NCBI GenBank assembly: GCA_937973965.1
Contig: CALJJQ010000075.1
Location: forward strand, 1 to 41,109
Direction of reading: 5' to 3'
Origin: an uncultured Calothrix sp.
Lineage (GTDB): Bacteria; Cyanobacteriota; Cyanobacteriia; Cyanobacteriales; Nostocaceae
DNA: 41,109 nt
Made by a program: the position numbers and the translations under genes. The notes below the pieces were generated by a model, which saw only the letters and a list, made by a program, of their open reading frames with translations, ran no database searches and was not told the DNA's origin. Positions 1-9,022 of this stretch are shown here, in pieces (the first letter of the stretch is position 1; the number at the start of each line of letters is the position of its first letter).

Positions 1-31
1 GCAAAATTTAAAAGGTATTCATCATCTATTT

Positions 32-2131
32 TTACCTTTTAATGCTGTGCTCTGTATTCTCAACGCGACGATAACTGGTTGCAATTTGTTGGATTAATTC
101 TTGCCAATTAGTGGCTGCGGGTAAACATTTTAACCCCTGACAAACTAAACCGATACTATCGACGGGGGGTGGGGATACTTTAGCTATAACTGTGCAGTGT
201 AAATATTTACCGAGGAGCGGGGAAATTTGAGGTGTGTCAACGCGAACTAAGGTACAATTGCGATACCAATCTAGGGCTGTAAATAAGCTGGGACATGCTT
301 GGGGTGTTTGTTGCATGACACTGCGAAAGGCTTTTAAACCCGCAGCAGCTCGATCTAAATACTGTAAATCATCCGTTAACAAAGCTAAACGGACTAAATT
401 AGCGATCGCAATTCCATTGGCTGATGGTGTGGCATTATCTTGGTAGTTGCGTTCGCGGATAATTAGGTCTTGGCTGTTGTCGCTAGCTGCGTTAAAATAT
501 CCAGATAACTCTTGACTCCAGAGGTATTGATCGAATTCGGCTTGTAGTGCGATCGCGTTTTCTAACCATTCATCGCTACTGCTGTTTTCCTCAGCTAATG
601 CGGCTTGGTGTAAATCGAGTAGGGCTTTGATGAAAAGTGCGTAATCCTCGGATTGGGCTAATACATGGGGTTTACCGTCGTAGTTTAGGCGATAAAAGCG
701 ACCATCGACAAATTGGTATTCTAGAATAAAGTTAGCTGCTTTTGTGGCCAATTCGAGATATTTCCTCTCTCCATACACAGCAAAAGCTCGTGCTAAACCG
801 GAAATCATCAAACTATTCCAAGCCACAATCATTTTGGTGTCGGTGACTGGGGGGATTCGTCCTGACCAATTGACGGTTTTTGCTTCCTGATTATTCCGTG
901 CTGGGGAAAATGTGGGTAAATTATCGGCAGTATCACCGTAGCGTCCAGCAAATAATTTTTCCAGGGTGACTTCCAAACTCGGACTCAACTCCCCCGCTTG
1001 TCGGCGTTGCAAAACGTTTTTACCTTCAAAATTACCATTAACGCTAACATGAAAATGCTGTTGTAATTCCGTTAATTCGTCCGGAGAAAGCAGCGATCGC
1101 AATTCTTCCCAACTCCAGACATAAAAAGCTCCTTCCTCTGGTTCCCGTTCCTCCTTGCTCACAAAACTATCCGCATCCTGAGCTGCATAGAAATAACCCT
1201 GGGGTGCAGTCATTTCCCTTGCTAACCAGGATACTGTTTTGCTAATAGCTCGGACAAAAGCAGGTTCGGTAAATCCCGCACTCCACAAATTTGCCAAATA
1301 CTCCACAATTTGTCCATTGTCGTAGAGCATCTTTTCAAAATGGGGTACAGTCCAAGTTGGATCAACCGTATAACGGTGGAATCCCCCTGCCACGTGGTCA
1401 AAAATGCCACCTAGTGTCAAATCTAAACCCCGTTGTCTACAAACTTCTTCAGCATCGTACTGGCTTTCCCAACCAAAGCGTAATCCTGACACAGCCAATT
1501 CCCCATAGGGCATCATCGGAAAACTGTTACCATACTGATTCGGGGTAATAATTCCCACACTCGTCAGCCAACCCCGTGCTAACAAATCCCGGTCTTCCAC
1601 TTCGCTGACACCATCGACTTGCAACATTGCTGCACTTAACAGGGATTCCAGAATTATCCCCTTACGCTTTGCCAAGTCAGCCTTTTCCTGGTCATAATAA
1701 TTCCGCAGAGCTTGTAAAACCTGTAAAAAACCTGGTCTACCGTAGCGAGGTTCTAATGGAAAATAGGTTCCTGCATAGAAAGGTACTAAATCATCCGGCG
1801 ATAAAAACACATTTAACGGCCAACCCCCCTGACCGCTCATCATTTGTAACGCCTGCATATAGATACTATCAATATCTGGGCGTTCTTCTCGATCTACTTT
1901 GATCGGCAAAAAATTTGCATTCAGATACTCGGCGATCGCAGGATCAGAAAAAGCTTCTCCCTCCATCACCGTACACCAGTGACAGCTAGAATATCCAATC
2001 GATAAAAAAATCGGTTTATCTTCAGCCTTTGCAGTGGTTAAGGCTTCATCGCACCACATCCACCAATCAATTGGGTTTTCCGCATGTTTGCGCAAATATA
2101 AACTTTCAGCCTGAGCAAGACGGTTTGTCAT
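32..2131 (-). CDS. Thioredoxin-domain protein, SPATA20/YyaL family (DUF255)
   Basis: A 699-residue protein. Residues about 5-165 form a DUF255 thioredoxin-like domain with the family's CHWC motif (C50 and C53, in SSCHWCTVMEGEAF), followed by KVDREERPDID and GQGGWPLNVFLSP, all typical of the family. The remainder (about 200-690) is the alpha/alpha-barrel part resembling six-hairpin glycosidases, with HFEKMLYDN conserved. The length matches bacterial homologues, so the gene looks intact. It starts at ATG and lacks a signal peptide, so it should be cytoplasmic. The biochemical role of the family is not settled; a redox or folding function is suggested by the CxxC, and a sugar-binding or isomerase-like role by the barrel. 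It stands alone on the minus strand, about 1 kb downstream of gcvP, and is probably its own transcription unit. The family call is firm; the function is open. Confidence 0.93.
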   Translation of the reverse strand: MTNRLAQAESLYLRKHAENPIDWWMWCDEALTTAKAEDKPIFLSIGYSSCHWCTVMEGEAFSDPAIAEYLNANFLPIKVDREERPDIDSIYMQALQMMSGQGGWPLNVFLSPDDLVPFYAGTYFPLEPRYGRPGFLQVLQALRNYYDQEKADLAKRKGIILESLLSAAMLQVDGVSEVEDRDLLARGWLTSVGIITPNQYGNSFPMMPYGELAVSGLRFGWESQYDAEEVCRQRGLDLTLGGIFDHVAGGFHRYTVDPTWTVPHFEKMLYDNGQIVEYLANLWSAGFTEPAFVRAISKTVSWLAREMTAPQGYFYAAQDADSFVSKEEREPEEGAFYVWSWEELRSLLSPDELTELQQHFHVSVNGNFEGKNVLQRRQAGELSPSLEVTLEKLFAGRYGDTADNLPTFSPARNNQEAKTVNWSGRIPPVTDTKMIVAWNSLMISGLARAFAVYGERKYLELATKAANFILEYQFVDGRFYRLNYDGKPHVLAQSEDYALFIKALLDLHQAALAEENSSSDEWLENAIALQAEFDQYLWSQELSGYFNAASDNSQDLIIRERNYQDNATPSANGIAIANLVRLALLTDDLQYLDRAAAGLKAFRSVMQQTPQACPSLFTALDWYRNCTLVRVDTPQISPLLGKYLHCTVIAKVSPPPVDSIGLVCQGLKCLPAATNWQELIQQIATSYRRVENTEHSIKR

Positions 2132-2511
2132 GATTCCCCATTAGCCATAGCTACGTCCTTACCGCTCAGTTTAACGAATTATGGCTGCTATATGTCTACA
2201 CTAGCTTGAAAGTGAGTAGGGAGTAGGGAATGGAGAAAACCACTTTCATCTCCAAGAGAAGCTGTGCTACGCGCATCTAGAGTCATGGTGTAGGCAGTAT
2301 GATCTGTTATGTATTTAAGCTGTATGTTCACTACTTTTAATCATAGATGACTGTTAGTCGTCAACAATAGATCAAGTAGTTATGTGATTTATACAAGTTT
2401 TCGCTTATGTAGGCTACTCCTCAAGGAACAAAAATAAATGATAATTTTTCTTATCTACTAATTTATCTGTTTCAGCCGTTCCGAAATACTTGATTCTGTA
2501 TTGCCAAACAA
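2132..2511. other. Spacer with heptamer repeat and palindrome-family remnant
   Basis: No convincing gene. It contains a GGGAGTA heptamer repeat near 2213-2231 and, at about 2261-2283, a copy of a dispersed sequence (GAAGCTGTGCTACGCGCATC) that recurs in altered form near 25157 and, inverted, near 35490. The rest is AT-rich and featureless by eye. Confidence 0.5.
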
Positions 2512-2673
2512 TTATTTTGGTAATGCGGAAGAATCAAATAACCATGCAATTGGATTGACCTCATTTACCGCCACCGGATATCTGCTACCAGATGCACCTG
2601 TTTTCACACTAATTACAAACACCAAATGGAGCAAAAAAGTTATAATTATAGCTTGTAAAAGTCTTTCCCGCAT
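2512..2673 (-). CDS. Small membrane-anchored or secreted peptide, 53 aa (hypothetical)
   Basis: Reading the minus strand gives an ATG-initiated frame of 53 codons ending in TAA. A good ribosome-binding site (GAGGAG) lies about 8 bases before the ATG. The peptide begins MRERLLQAIIITFLLHLVF, a positively charged start followed by a hydrophobic stretch of about 16 residues, which reads as a signal peptide or single membrane anchor. The rest is a short polar tail (ending in FDSSALPK) without cysteines. I do not recognise the family. It sits alone between gcvP and the SPATA20-like gene, more than 500 bases from each start, so it would need its own promoter. Coding potential rests on the ribosome-binding site plus the amphipathic pattern; chance cannot be excluded at this length. 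Confidence 0.45.
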   Translation of the reverse strand: MRERLLQAIIITFLLHLVFVISVKTGASGSRYPVAVNEVNPIAWLFDSSALPK

Positions 2674-3204
2674 TAGCCTTGCTCCTCATTAACGAATTAT
2701 TACACCCGGCTCCTATCACACCGAATCTTAAACATAAATAAATAAACTGAATATTCACTCATGCACCCATATCTTGATTATATCCGGAAATTCTCTGGTC
2801 AAAGTGCAGATAACTTTACCAAACAGTATCTTCATCTAATTAATACACAATCAAATATGAATTTTTAACTTGTCAATTTTGATGAAAATACTTTATTAAA
2901 TGTGAATAGGGAGTAGGGGATAGCCATCTTGCTATATGCGGGTAGCAGGGCAACTTCTCTAGGAGATGAGATAATACAGCAATCCGATTTAAGTTGTGAA
3001 AAATGGTGTACCGTTGACTGATGACTGGTGACTGTTAACCTTCAACTGTCAACCGTTAAAACCCTACATGTAAGATTTCACGAATCCTGCTCGGACTGCT
3101 GTACTTGCTTGTGTGCCTCATCTACTAGTCCACCCCATAAGTTCTGTGAAATGGTATTAGTAGAAAATGATTACAAGCTGCTACGGGTCAAGACTTCTCC
3201 CTAC
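2674..3204. other. Spacer downstream of gcvP with two heptamer repeat types
   Basis: No gene supported. It holds a short GGGAGTA-type run at about 2906-2920 and a TTGACAG/GTTAACC-type run at about 3010-3058 (repeated ACTGATGACTGGTGACTGTT-like units). The 2700-2900 part is very AT-rich. It may contain the gcvP transcription end, but I see no strong hairpin followed by T's. Confidence 0.5.
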
Positions 3205-6114
3205 TTAATCCGTATAATCCTCCATCGGTGTGCAGGAACAGACAAAATTGCGATCACCGAATGCAGCGTCAATCCGACCGACACTGACCCAAAACTTACT
3301 ATCCCGTGTCCAGGGTGCAGGATAAGCTGCTTGTTCGCGACTGTAGGGATGGTTCCATTCCCCGGTAATTAAGCTTGCGGCTGTATGGGGAGCATTTTTG
3401 AGGGGATTGTCGGTGATATCCATTTTCCCTGCTTCAATGGCGGCAATTTCAGCGCGAATGGCAATTAAAGCATCACAAAAACGGTCAAGTTCTGGTTTTG
3501 ACTCGCTTTCTGTGGGTTCCACCATAATCGTTCCCGCTACGGGCCATGATACAGTGGGGGCATGGAAGCCATAGTCCATCAAACGTTTGGCCACATCGTC
3601 AATTTCAATATTGGCAGTTTTTTTCAGATTACGCAAATCCAAAATACACTCATGGGCTACGTAACCATTACTACCCTTATACAGAACCGGGTAATAATTT
3701 TCTAAACGTTTGGCGATGTAGTTGGCGTTGAGGATAGCGATCTTAGTTGCTTCTGTTAACCCAGCAGCACCCATCATCGCAATATACATCCAGGAAATCA
3801 CCAAAATACTCGCACTTCCCCAGGGTGCAGCCGAAACTGCTCCAATTCCCTGATTTCCTCCCGTAGGTACAACGGGATGACTGGGTAAAAACGGCACTAA
3901 GTGAGCCGCCACCCCAATGGGTCCCATCCCTGGACCACCACCACCGTGAGGGATACAGAAGGTTTTATGCAGGTTCAAATGGCAGACATCTGCACCGATG
4001 TCACCGGGACGACATAAACCAACCTGAGCATTCATGTTTGCCCCATCCATGTATACCTGACCACCGTACTCATGGACAATGGCGCAAATTTCTTGGATTG
4101 CCGCTTCAAATACACCGTGGGTGGAAGGATAGGTAACCATCAACGCGGCTAATTGATCGGCATATTTAGCTGCCTTCGCCTTCAAGTCTGCCACATCGAT
4201 ATTACCATCGCGATCGCAATTTACAGCCACTACTTTCATCCCGCACATCACCGCACTTGCGGGGTTAGTTCCGTGAGCAGAAGTGGGAATTAAACAAATA
4301 CGGCGATCGCTTTCTCCCCGACTGCGATGGTACTCCCTAATTACCAGTAATCCCGTATATTCTCCCTGGGAACCAGCGTTGGGTTGGAGGGATATACCCG
4401 CAAATCCGGTAATTTCTGCTAACCAGGTTTCCAACTGCTGGAATAGAATTTGATACCCTTTAGTTTGGCTTGGGGGTGCAAAGGGGTGAATCTGGCCAAA
4501 CTCTGCCCAAGTTACCGGCATCATTTCGGCGGTAGCATTCAATTTCATCGTACAGGAACCCAGGGGTATCATGGAAGTAGTTAGGGATAAATCCTGCCGT
4601 TCCAACCGTGATAAATACCGTAATAATTCTGTTTCCGAATGGTAACTATTAAAAACTGGGTAGGTAAGATAGGGACTTTGACGAGTAGCTATAGCCGGGG
4701 AAATTTCATCCTGTAACTCATCCAAATTAAAGGGTAATTGATCCGTACCAGCAAAAATAGCCAACAGGTCAATTATATCCGCCTCCGTGGTGGTTTCATC
4801 CAGAGAAATTCCCACCCCATCCGACGGGAAAATTCTCAAATTAATTTTCTTTGCTTCGCATCGATCGAGAATATCAGCCAAATCGCGATCGCCTAATTCC
4901 ACCCGCACAGTATCAAAGAACCTTACGGACCCCAAACCATAACCCAGACGTTTTAAACCAGCTGCCAATAGGTTGGTATATCTGTGTACCCGTTCCGCAA
5001 TTTTCCGTAAACCCTGGGGACCATGATATACCGCATACATACTCGCCATCACCGCCAACAACACCTGGGCAGTGCAAATATTACTTGTCGCCTTTTCCCG
5101 ACGGATATGCTGTTCACGGGTTTGTAAAGCCAATCTCAGGGCTGTTTTACCATGTACATCCTTCGATACACCAACAATCCGCCCCGGAACCAAACGCTTA
5201 TATTCCTCCCTAGTCGCAAAATACGCCGCATGGGGACCACCATAACCCAGGGGAATACCGAAACGCTGGGTACTACCAACGGCAATATCCGCACCCAACT
5301 CTCCCGGTGGTGTTAATAAACACAAACTCAACGGGTCAGCCGCAACCGTTACCAACGCTCCAACCCCATGGGCTCTGGCAATAAATTCCCGGTAATCATA
5401 CACCGTCCCGTCCGTCGCTGGATATTGGAGAATCGCCCCAAAAATCGGTGTTTGAAAATCAAACCCTTGGTGGTCGCCAACAATTACCTCAATCCCTAAC
5501 GCCTCAGCCCGTGTCTGTAACACGTCGATTGTTTGGGGATGGCAATCCTGAGCCACAAAAAAACTATTCGCCTTGGTTTTGGCCACCGCAAAACTCATAC
5601 TCATAGCCTCTGCGGCGGCAGTTGCTTCATCTAACAGGGATGCATTGGCAATTTCCAACCCCGTTAAATCAATTACCATCGTTTGGAAGTTGAGTAAAGC
5701 CTGCAAACGACCCTGAGCAATTTCCGGTTGGTAGGGAGTATAGGCTGTATACCAACCCGGATTTTCCAAAATATTCCGTAAAATTACAGGGGGAGTAATA
5801 CAGTTATAATACCCCATGCCAATATAGGAACGGTAAACCTGATTTTGAGCGGCAATTTGCTTCAGGGTAGCCAATGCAGCAGTTTCACTTAAAGGCTCCG
5901 GTAGATTTAAAACCTGTTCCCGACGGATATTAGCTGGAACCGTGAGCGCAATTAATTCATCCAAACTGGAAATCCCCAAAACCTCCAGCATTTTTTCCAC
6001 TTGGTCTGGGGATGGGCCAATATGGCGGTTGACAAAACCCCCTAACCTATCCTCAACTCCTTTATCTGTAGTCGATGCAAGCGTTGACTGCGGACGAGGT
6101 GCATAGATAACCAC
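3205..6114 (-). CDS. gcvP: Glycine dehydrogenase (decarboxylating), P-protein of the glycine cleavage system
   Basis: A 969-residue single-chain (homodimeric type) P-protein. It decarboxylates glycine with pyridoxal phosphate and passes the aminomethyl group to the lipoyl arm of GcvH; in cyanobacteria this also serves photorespiratory glycine breakdown. Both halves of the duplicated fold are present. The N-terminal half opens with [17 protein letters not shown], and the C-terminal half has the PLP lysine K717 in [20 protein letters not shown]. Length and both motifs match the family, so it is intact. The start is GTG (MVIYAPRP), with a weak AGAAG upstream. gcvT and gcvH are not in the window, as is usual in cyanobacteria where these genes are dispersed. 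I saw no glycine riboswitch in the upstream spacer. Confidence 0.97.
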   Translation of the reverse strand: MVIYAPRPQSTLASTTDKGVEDRLGGFVNRHIGPSPDQVEKMLEVLGISSLDELIALTVPANIRREQVLNLPEPLSETAALATLKQIAAQNQVYRSYIGMGYYNCITPPVILRNILENPGWYTAYTPYQPEIAQGRLQALLNFQTMVIDLTGLEIANASLLDEATAAAEAMSMSFAVAKTKANSFFVAQDCHPQTIDVLQTRAEALGIEVIVGDHQGFDFQTPIFGAILQYPATDGTVYDYREFIARAHGVGALVTVAADPLSLCLLTPPGELGADIAVGSTQRFGIPLGYGGPHAAYFATREEYKRLVPGRIVGVSKDVHGKTALRLALQTREQHIRREKATSNICTAQVLLAVMASMYAVYHGPQGLRKIAERVHRYTNLLAAGLKRLGYGLGSVRFFDTVRVELGDRDLADILDRCEAKKINLRIFPSDGVGISLDETTTEADIIDLLAIFAGTDQLPFNLDELQDEISPAIATRQSPYLTYPVFNSYHSETELLRYLSRLERQDLSLTTSMIPLGSCTMKLNATAEMMPVTWAEFGQIHPFAPPSQTKGYQILFQQLETWLAEITGFAGISLQPNAGSQGEYTGLLVIREYHRSRGESDRRICLIPTSAHGTNPASAVMCGMKVVAVNCDRDGNIDVADLKAKAAKYADQLAALMVTYPSTHGVFEAAIQEICAIVHEYGGQVYMDGANMNAQVGLCRPGDIGADVCHLNLHKTFCIPHGGGGPGMGPIGVAAHLVPFLPSHPVVPTGGNQGIGAVSAAPWGSASILVISWMYIAMMGAAGLTEATKIAILNANYIAKRLENYYPVLYKGSNGYVAHECILDLRNLKKTANIEIDDVAKRLMDYGFHAPTVSWPVAGTIMVEPTESESKPELDRFCDALIAIRAEIAAIEAGKMDITDNPLKNAPHTAASLITGEWNHPYSREQAAYPAPWTRDSKFWVSVGRIDAAFGDRNFVCSCTPMEDYTD

Positions 6115-6243
6115 AAATAATCTTCTCCGAACGCGACTACTTAATTCTTAACATTTTGCAATCAGTATAGGTGAGGAAACGGTGGTAATGTATCGATTTA
6201 GTTAAAATTTGTTGATGGTTTGAAGAAACAGGGAAAAACTTTT

Positions 6244-6264
6244 AGGGAGTAGGGAGTAGGGAGT
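6244..6264. repeat. Heptamer tandem repeat (AGGGAGT x3), STRR type
   Basis: Three perfect copies of AGGGAGT. The same heptamer family recurs in other spacers, near 2213, 2906, 16742 (inverted), 21153, 25121, 25405 (inverted), 32629, 32650 and 32961, and never inside a gene here. This matches the short tandemly repeated repetitive sequences known from heterocystous cyanobacteria. Confidence 0.85.
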
Positions 6265-6498
6265 GGTAGGAAAATCAAGCATTACTCAAGGCTTGCAGGT
6301 TGAGGCTTTAATAAACCATGATTCTTGACTTATTTGTGTCTCCCCGTATTTGCCTGTTGGTGGATGCGATCGCTAGCTTTTTTTGTAGTACCATTTCACT
6401 AAAATTTTGACATATACATTTTCTTCCCCTACCCCCCTCAGCTATCACTTCCAATGTCAAACGGTATAATACCTCTTCCCCCCTCCTCCAAACCCCAG

Positions 6499-6601
6499 AA
6501 AAAATAGTATATTTTATTACCTAAATCCAATTAGCAGTCAACCATCAACAGTTAACACTCAAAAGTCAAATACTCAAAAAAACAGTATATTTTATCACTT
6601 A
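6499..6601. repeat. Pair of 26-bp direct repeats flanking a heptamer-like insert
   Basis: The segments 6499-6524 and 6576-6601 agree at 23 of 26 bases, and all three differences are transitions. Between them lie about 50 bases that include the GTCAACCATCAACAGTTAAC repeat type seen in other spacers. The second copy ends about 32 bases before the permease ATG, so the pair could be a duplicated regulatory site, or a duplication linked to insertion of the repeat. Confidence 0.7.
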
Positions 6602-6632
6602 ATTTTCACAACCATCATGATGTCATCTACCT

Positions 6633-7598
6633 ATGAATAAATATCTGCTTCAGCGTCTGTTAACCTCCCTTCCCACATTAATCGCCATCAGTCTGGTGAT
6701 TTTTACAATTTTGGCATTAGCACCCGGAGACCCAATGGGTGAGTTTGCCCTGAATCCATCGATTACAGCAGAAGTCAGAGAAAATATTAGAAAATCTTTC
6801 GGTTTAGATCAACCAATATATATTCGCTATTTCAAATGGATTGTAGCCTTTGTTACTGGCGATATGGGCTATTCATTTACTAGTCGTAGTCCAGTGAGTG
6901 ACTTAATTCTTCAGCGTCTACCAACAACGCTGTGGGTAGTTGGTTCTGCCTACTTTTTTGGTGCATTATTAGCTGTTCCTTTGGGGGTAATTTCTGCTCT
7001 CAAACGCAATACTATCTTTGATACAATTTTGACAACGTTAGTATTTATTGGTTTTTCTCTGCCGACTTTTTTTACGGGCTTACTATTTATCATTATTTTT
7101 AGTGTGCAATTAAAGTGGTTTCCTTTTATTTATAACAGTACTTTAGAAGTCCAAGATTGGGGTAGTTTGGTAGAACAAATCAAACAATCAATTATGCCAA
7201 TTTCTGTATTAGCCCTGTGGCAAATTGCAATGTTAATGCGTTTTGTGCGGTCGGAGGTATTAGAAAATATTCACCAAGATTATGTGCGTACTGCCTATGC
7301 CAAGGGATTATCTAATTTTCGAGTGATTATTTATCATATTTTACGCAATGCCTTGATTCCAGTCGTAACTTTGGTTGCTTTAGATATTCCCAGTGTGTTT
7401 ACTGGAGCTTTAGTGACAGAAAAGGTGTTTCGAGTTCCGGGAATTGGAGCCTTATTAATTGATTCAATTTACCATAATGATACGCCTGTAATTATGTCCA
7501 TTACCTTTATCTATGCGATTCTCATTGTTTTATTTAATTTGGTGGCGGATATTCTTTATAGTTTTCTTGATCCTCGTGTTAATTATACTAAGACGTAA
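6633..7598 (+). CDS. Peptide-type ABC transporter permease, DppB/OppB family
   Basis: A 321-residue inner-membrane permease with about six membrane segments. The N-terminus has the family pattern YLLQRLLTSLPTLIAISLVIF followed by LAPGDP. The cytoplasmic EAA loop that contacts the ATPase is visible near residues 220-245 (YAKGLSNFRVIIYHILRNA). Length and layout match the DppB/OppB family, which imports di- or oligopeptides, nickel or glutathione; the substrate cannot be told from sequence. It is followed after 138 bases by a DppC-type permease in the same direction, so the two probably form an operon. Its TAA stop lies inside a palindrome (7594-7607). The gene symbol is left blank because the substrate is unknown. 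Confidence 0.92.
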   Translation: MNKYLLQRLLTSLPTLIAISLVIFTILALAPGDPMGEFALNPSITAEVRENIRKSFGLDQPIYIRYFKWIVAFVTGDMGYSFTSRSPVSDLILQRLPTTLWVVGSAYFFGALLAVPLGVISALKRNTIFDTILTTLVFIGFSLPTFFTGLLFIIIFSVQLKWFPFIYNSTLEVQDWGSLVEQIKQSIMPISVLALWQIAMLMRFVRSEVLENIHQDYVRTAYAKGLSNFRVIIYHILRNALIPVVTLVALDIPSVFTGALVTEKVFRVPGIGALLIDSIYHNDTPVIMSITFIYAILIVLFNLVADILYSFLDPRVNYTKT

Positions 7599-7630
7599 CA
7601 TGTTACGCCTCTACAGGGGTAACATGTTAC
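7594..7630. repeat. Tandem pair of palindromes containing the permease stop codon
   Basis: CGTAACATGTTACG (7594-7607) is a perfect 14-bp palindrome that includes the TAA stop of the upstream permease. GTAACATGTTAC (7619-7630) repeats it 25 bases later, and each copy is followed by a CTCTA(C/T) tail. The core resembles the GTAGAGACG-type hairpins elsewhere in the window. It could act as a processing or stabilising hairpin between the two permease cistrons. Confidence 0.75.
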
Positions 7631-7736
7631 GTCTCTATGGGAATTGGTAACAGGTAAAATATCTCCACTTTTTAGATGATTTTACGTGATTTCTGAACTA
7701 GCAATTTTAGATTATTAAATTTAAACATGATATTTT

Positions 7737-8687
7737 ATGGTCAAAACAATACTGAAAAAAATTGCCAACTCCCAACCCGTATCTGGATTAACTACCGCAA
7801 AGAAATCTGATAATTTAGGAAACAGAGGTAAAGATGGATGGAGGAAATTTCGACGCAATCCCCAAGCCATATTCGGTACAGTTATCCTAGTGATTATTGT
7901 CTTGGGTGTAATTTTTGGACCACTGGTTTATGGTAATTCTGTCAATCAAATTGACTTTGCCAAATCAACCCTTCCTCCGAGTTGGCAACATCCCTTTGGA
8001 ACTAATGATTTAGGTCAAGATATTTTAGCAAGGATATTATATGGTGGCAGAATCTCCATTGCTGTGGGGATTTTTTCCATGTTGGTGGCCATATCTTTAG
8101 GGATATTAATTGGTGCAATGTCGGGATTTTATGGTGGTTGGATCGATATGATATTAATGCGATTTACCGATTTGTGTTTAGCCCTTCCCCGACTACCCCT
8201 ACTATTACTAATTATATTTTTGTTTCGCGATTCCCTCAAAGCGATCGCAGGAGCGGAGTTAGGTATATTTATCTTAATTGTTCTTCTGATTGGGGGATTA
8301 AACTGGATGTCTGTTGCGAGGTTGGTTCGAGCGGGTTTTTTAACAGTCCGGGAAATGGAATTTGTGATTGCAGCTCGTGCAATAGGAGCTTCACCGAGTC
8401 GTTTAATCTGGATTCATATTCTCCCCAATGTTATCAGTCCGGTGTTGGTCTCTGCAACCCTTTCTGTAAGTGCTGCAATTATCACTGAATCTACTTTGAG
8501 TTTCCTCGGTTTAGGTTTTCCTCCAGATATCCCCACTTGGGGAAGAATGCTCTATGACGCACAAAATTTTTTAGAAATTGCTCCCCATATGGTCATCTTC
8601 CCCGGTAGTGCCATATTTGTCACTGTCTTAAGTATTAATTACATCGGTGATGCTTTGAGGGATGCCCTAGACCCGAGATTATCATGA
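7737..8687 (+). CDS. Peptide-type ABC transporter permease, DppC/OppC family
   Basis: A 316-residue permease, partner of the upstream DppB-like protein. The N-terminal OppC_N region (WRKFRRNPQAIFGTVILVIIV) ends in a first membrane span. The canonical HPFGTNDLGQDILARILYGGR motif lies at about residues 80-102, and the EAA loop near 215-240 (AARAIGASPSRLIWIHILPN). The C-terminus ends GDALRDALDPRLS, the normal end for the family, so it is intact. It starts at an ATG 138 bases after the upstream stop, with a palindrome pair in between. No ATPase gene follows; the next gene is a convergent solute-binding protein. The transporter must borrow ATPase subunits encoded elsewhere. Confidence 0.92.
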   Translation: MVKTILKKIANSQPVSGLTTAKKSDNLGNRGKDGWRKFRRNPQAIFGTVILVIIVLGVIFGPLVYGNSVNQIDFAKSTLPPSWQHPFGTNDLGQDILARILYGGRISIAVGIFSMLVAISLGILIGAMSGFYGGWIDMILMRFTDLCLALPRLPLLLLIIFLFRDSLKAIAGAELGIFILIVLLIGGLNWMSVARLVRAGFLTVREMEFVIAARAIGASPSRLIWIHILPNVISPVLVSATLSVSAAIITESTLSFLGLGFPPDIPTWGRMLYDAQNFLEIAPHMVIFPGSAIFVTVLSINYIGDALRDALDPRLS

Positions 8688-9022
8688 TTTTACCTGAATG
8701 GGATTGATATCCTAAAATTACGTGAGTTAGATGAATCACAAAGTATGAAACTTTCGTCCAGCAATATTCGTGTCAAGTAAAAGTTTTTAAAAACCTCATA
8801 ATCTACGGAGAATAAAATCAGTAAAATGGGAATCGTTAGTTATTGACTTTGTTCTCAACTAAACCCAGAGATTAGTTTGAACATGAACTGACAAAATCTT
8901 GGATTCGCAAAGATTATAGAGTTTAAAGTTCGTCGAATTCACGTTAAAATTCGGGTGTGAATTGAAAATTTTGCGTTTTGTAGAGACGTGACATTCCTCA
9001 ATTCAGCGACCTCACCCATTCC
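8688..9022. other. Convergent spacer between permease and binding-protein genes
   Basis: Both genes end into this 335-base spacer. I see no ORF. A partial GTAGAGACGTGAC element at about 8980-8992 lacks its second arm, and a degenerate CCATTCCCTATTCCC run follows at 9014-9029. No clear bidirectional terminator is visible. Confidence 0.5.

Larger units (their letters stand above)
6115..6632. other. Divergent spacer between gcvP and the permease gene
   Basis: Both neighbouring genes are transcribed outwards, so promoters for both should lie here; TATACT near 6164 (minus-strand reading) is a candidate -10 for gcvP. The spacer also has three exact heptamers at 6244-6264, a dispersed segment at 6266-6304 resembling 32655-32692, an 18-mer at 6392-6409 repeated inverted at 32729-32746, and a 26-bp imperfect direct repeat at 6499-6524 and 6576-6601. 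No gene is supported. Confidence 0.5.

Noticed and set aside
2501-2692. 63-codon plus-strand frame opposite the small minus-strand ORF
   Set aside because: It lacks a ribosome-binding site and signal-like features, while the minus-strand frame has both; treated as its shadow.
6115-6240. Glycine riboswitch upstream of gcvP
   Set aside because: No pairing pattern or conserved core of the glycine riboswitch is visible in the upstream spacer.
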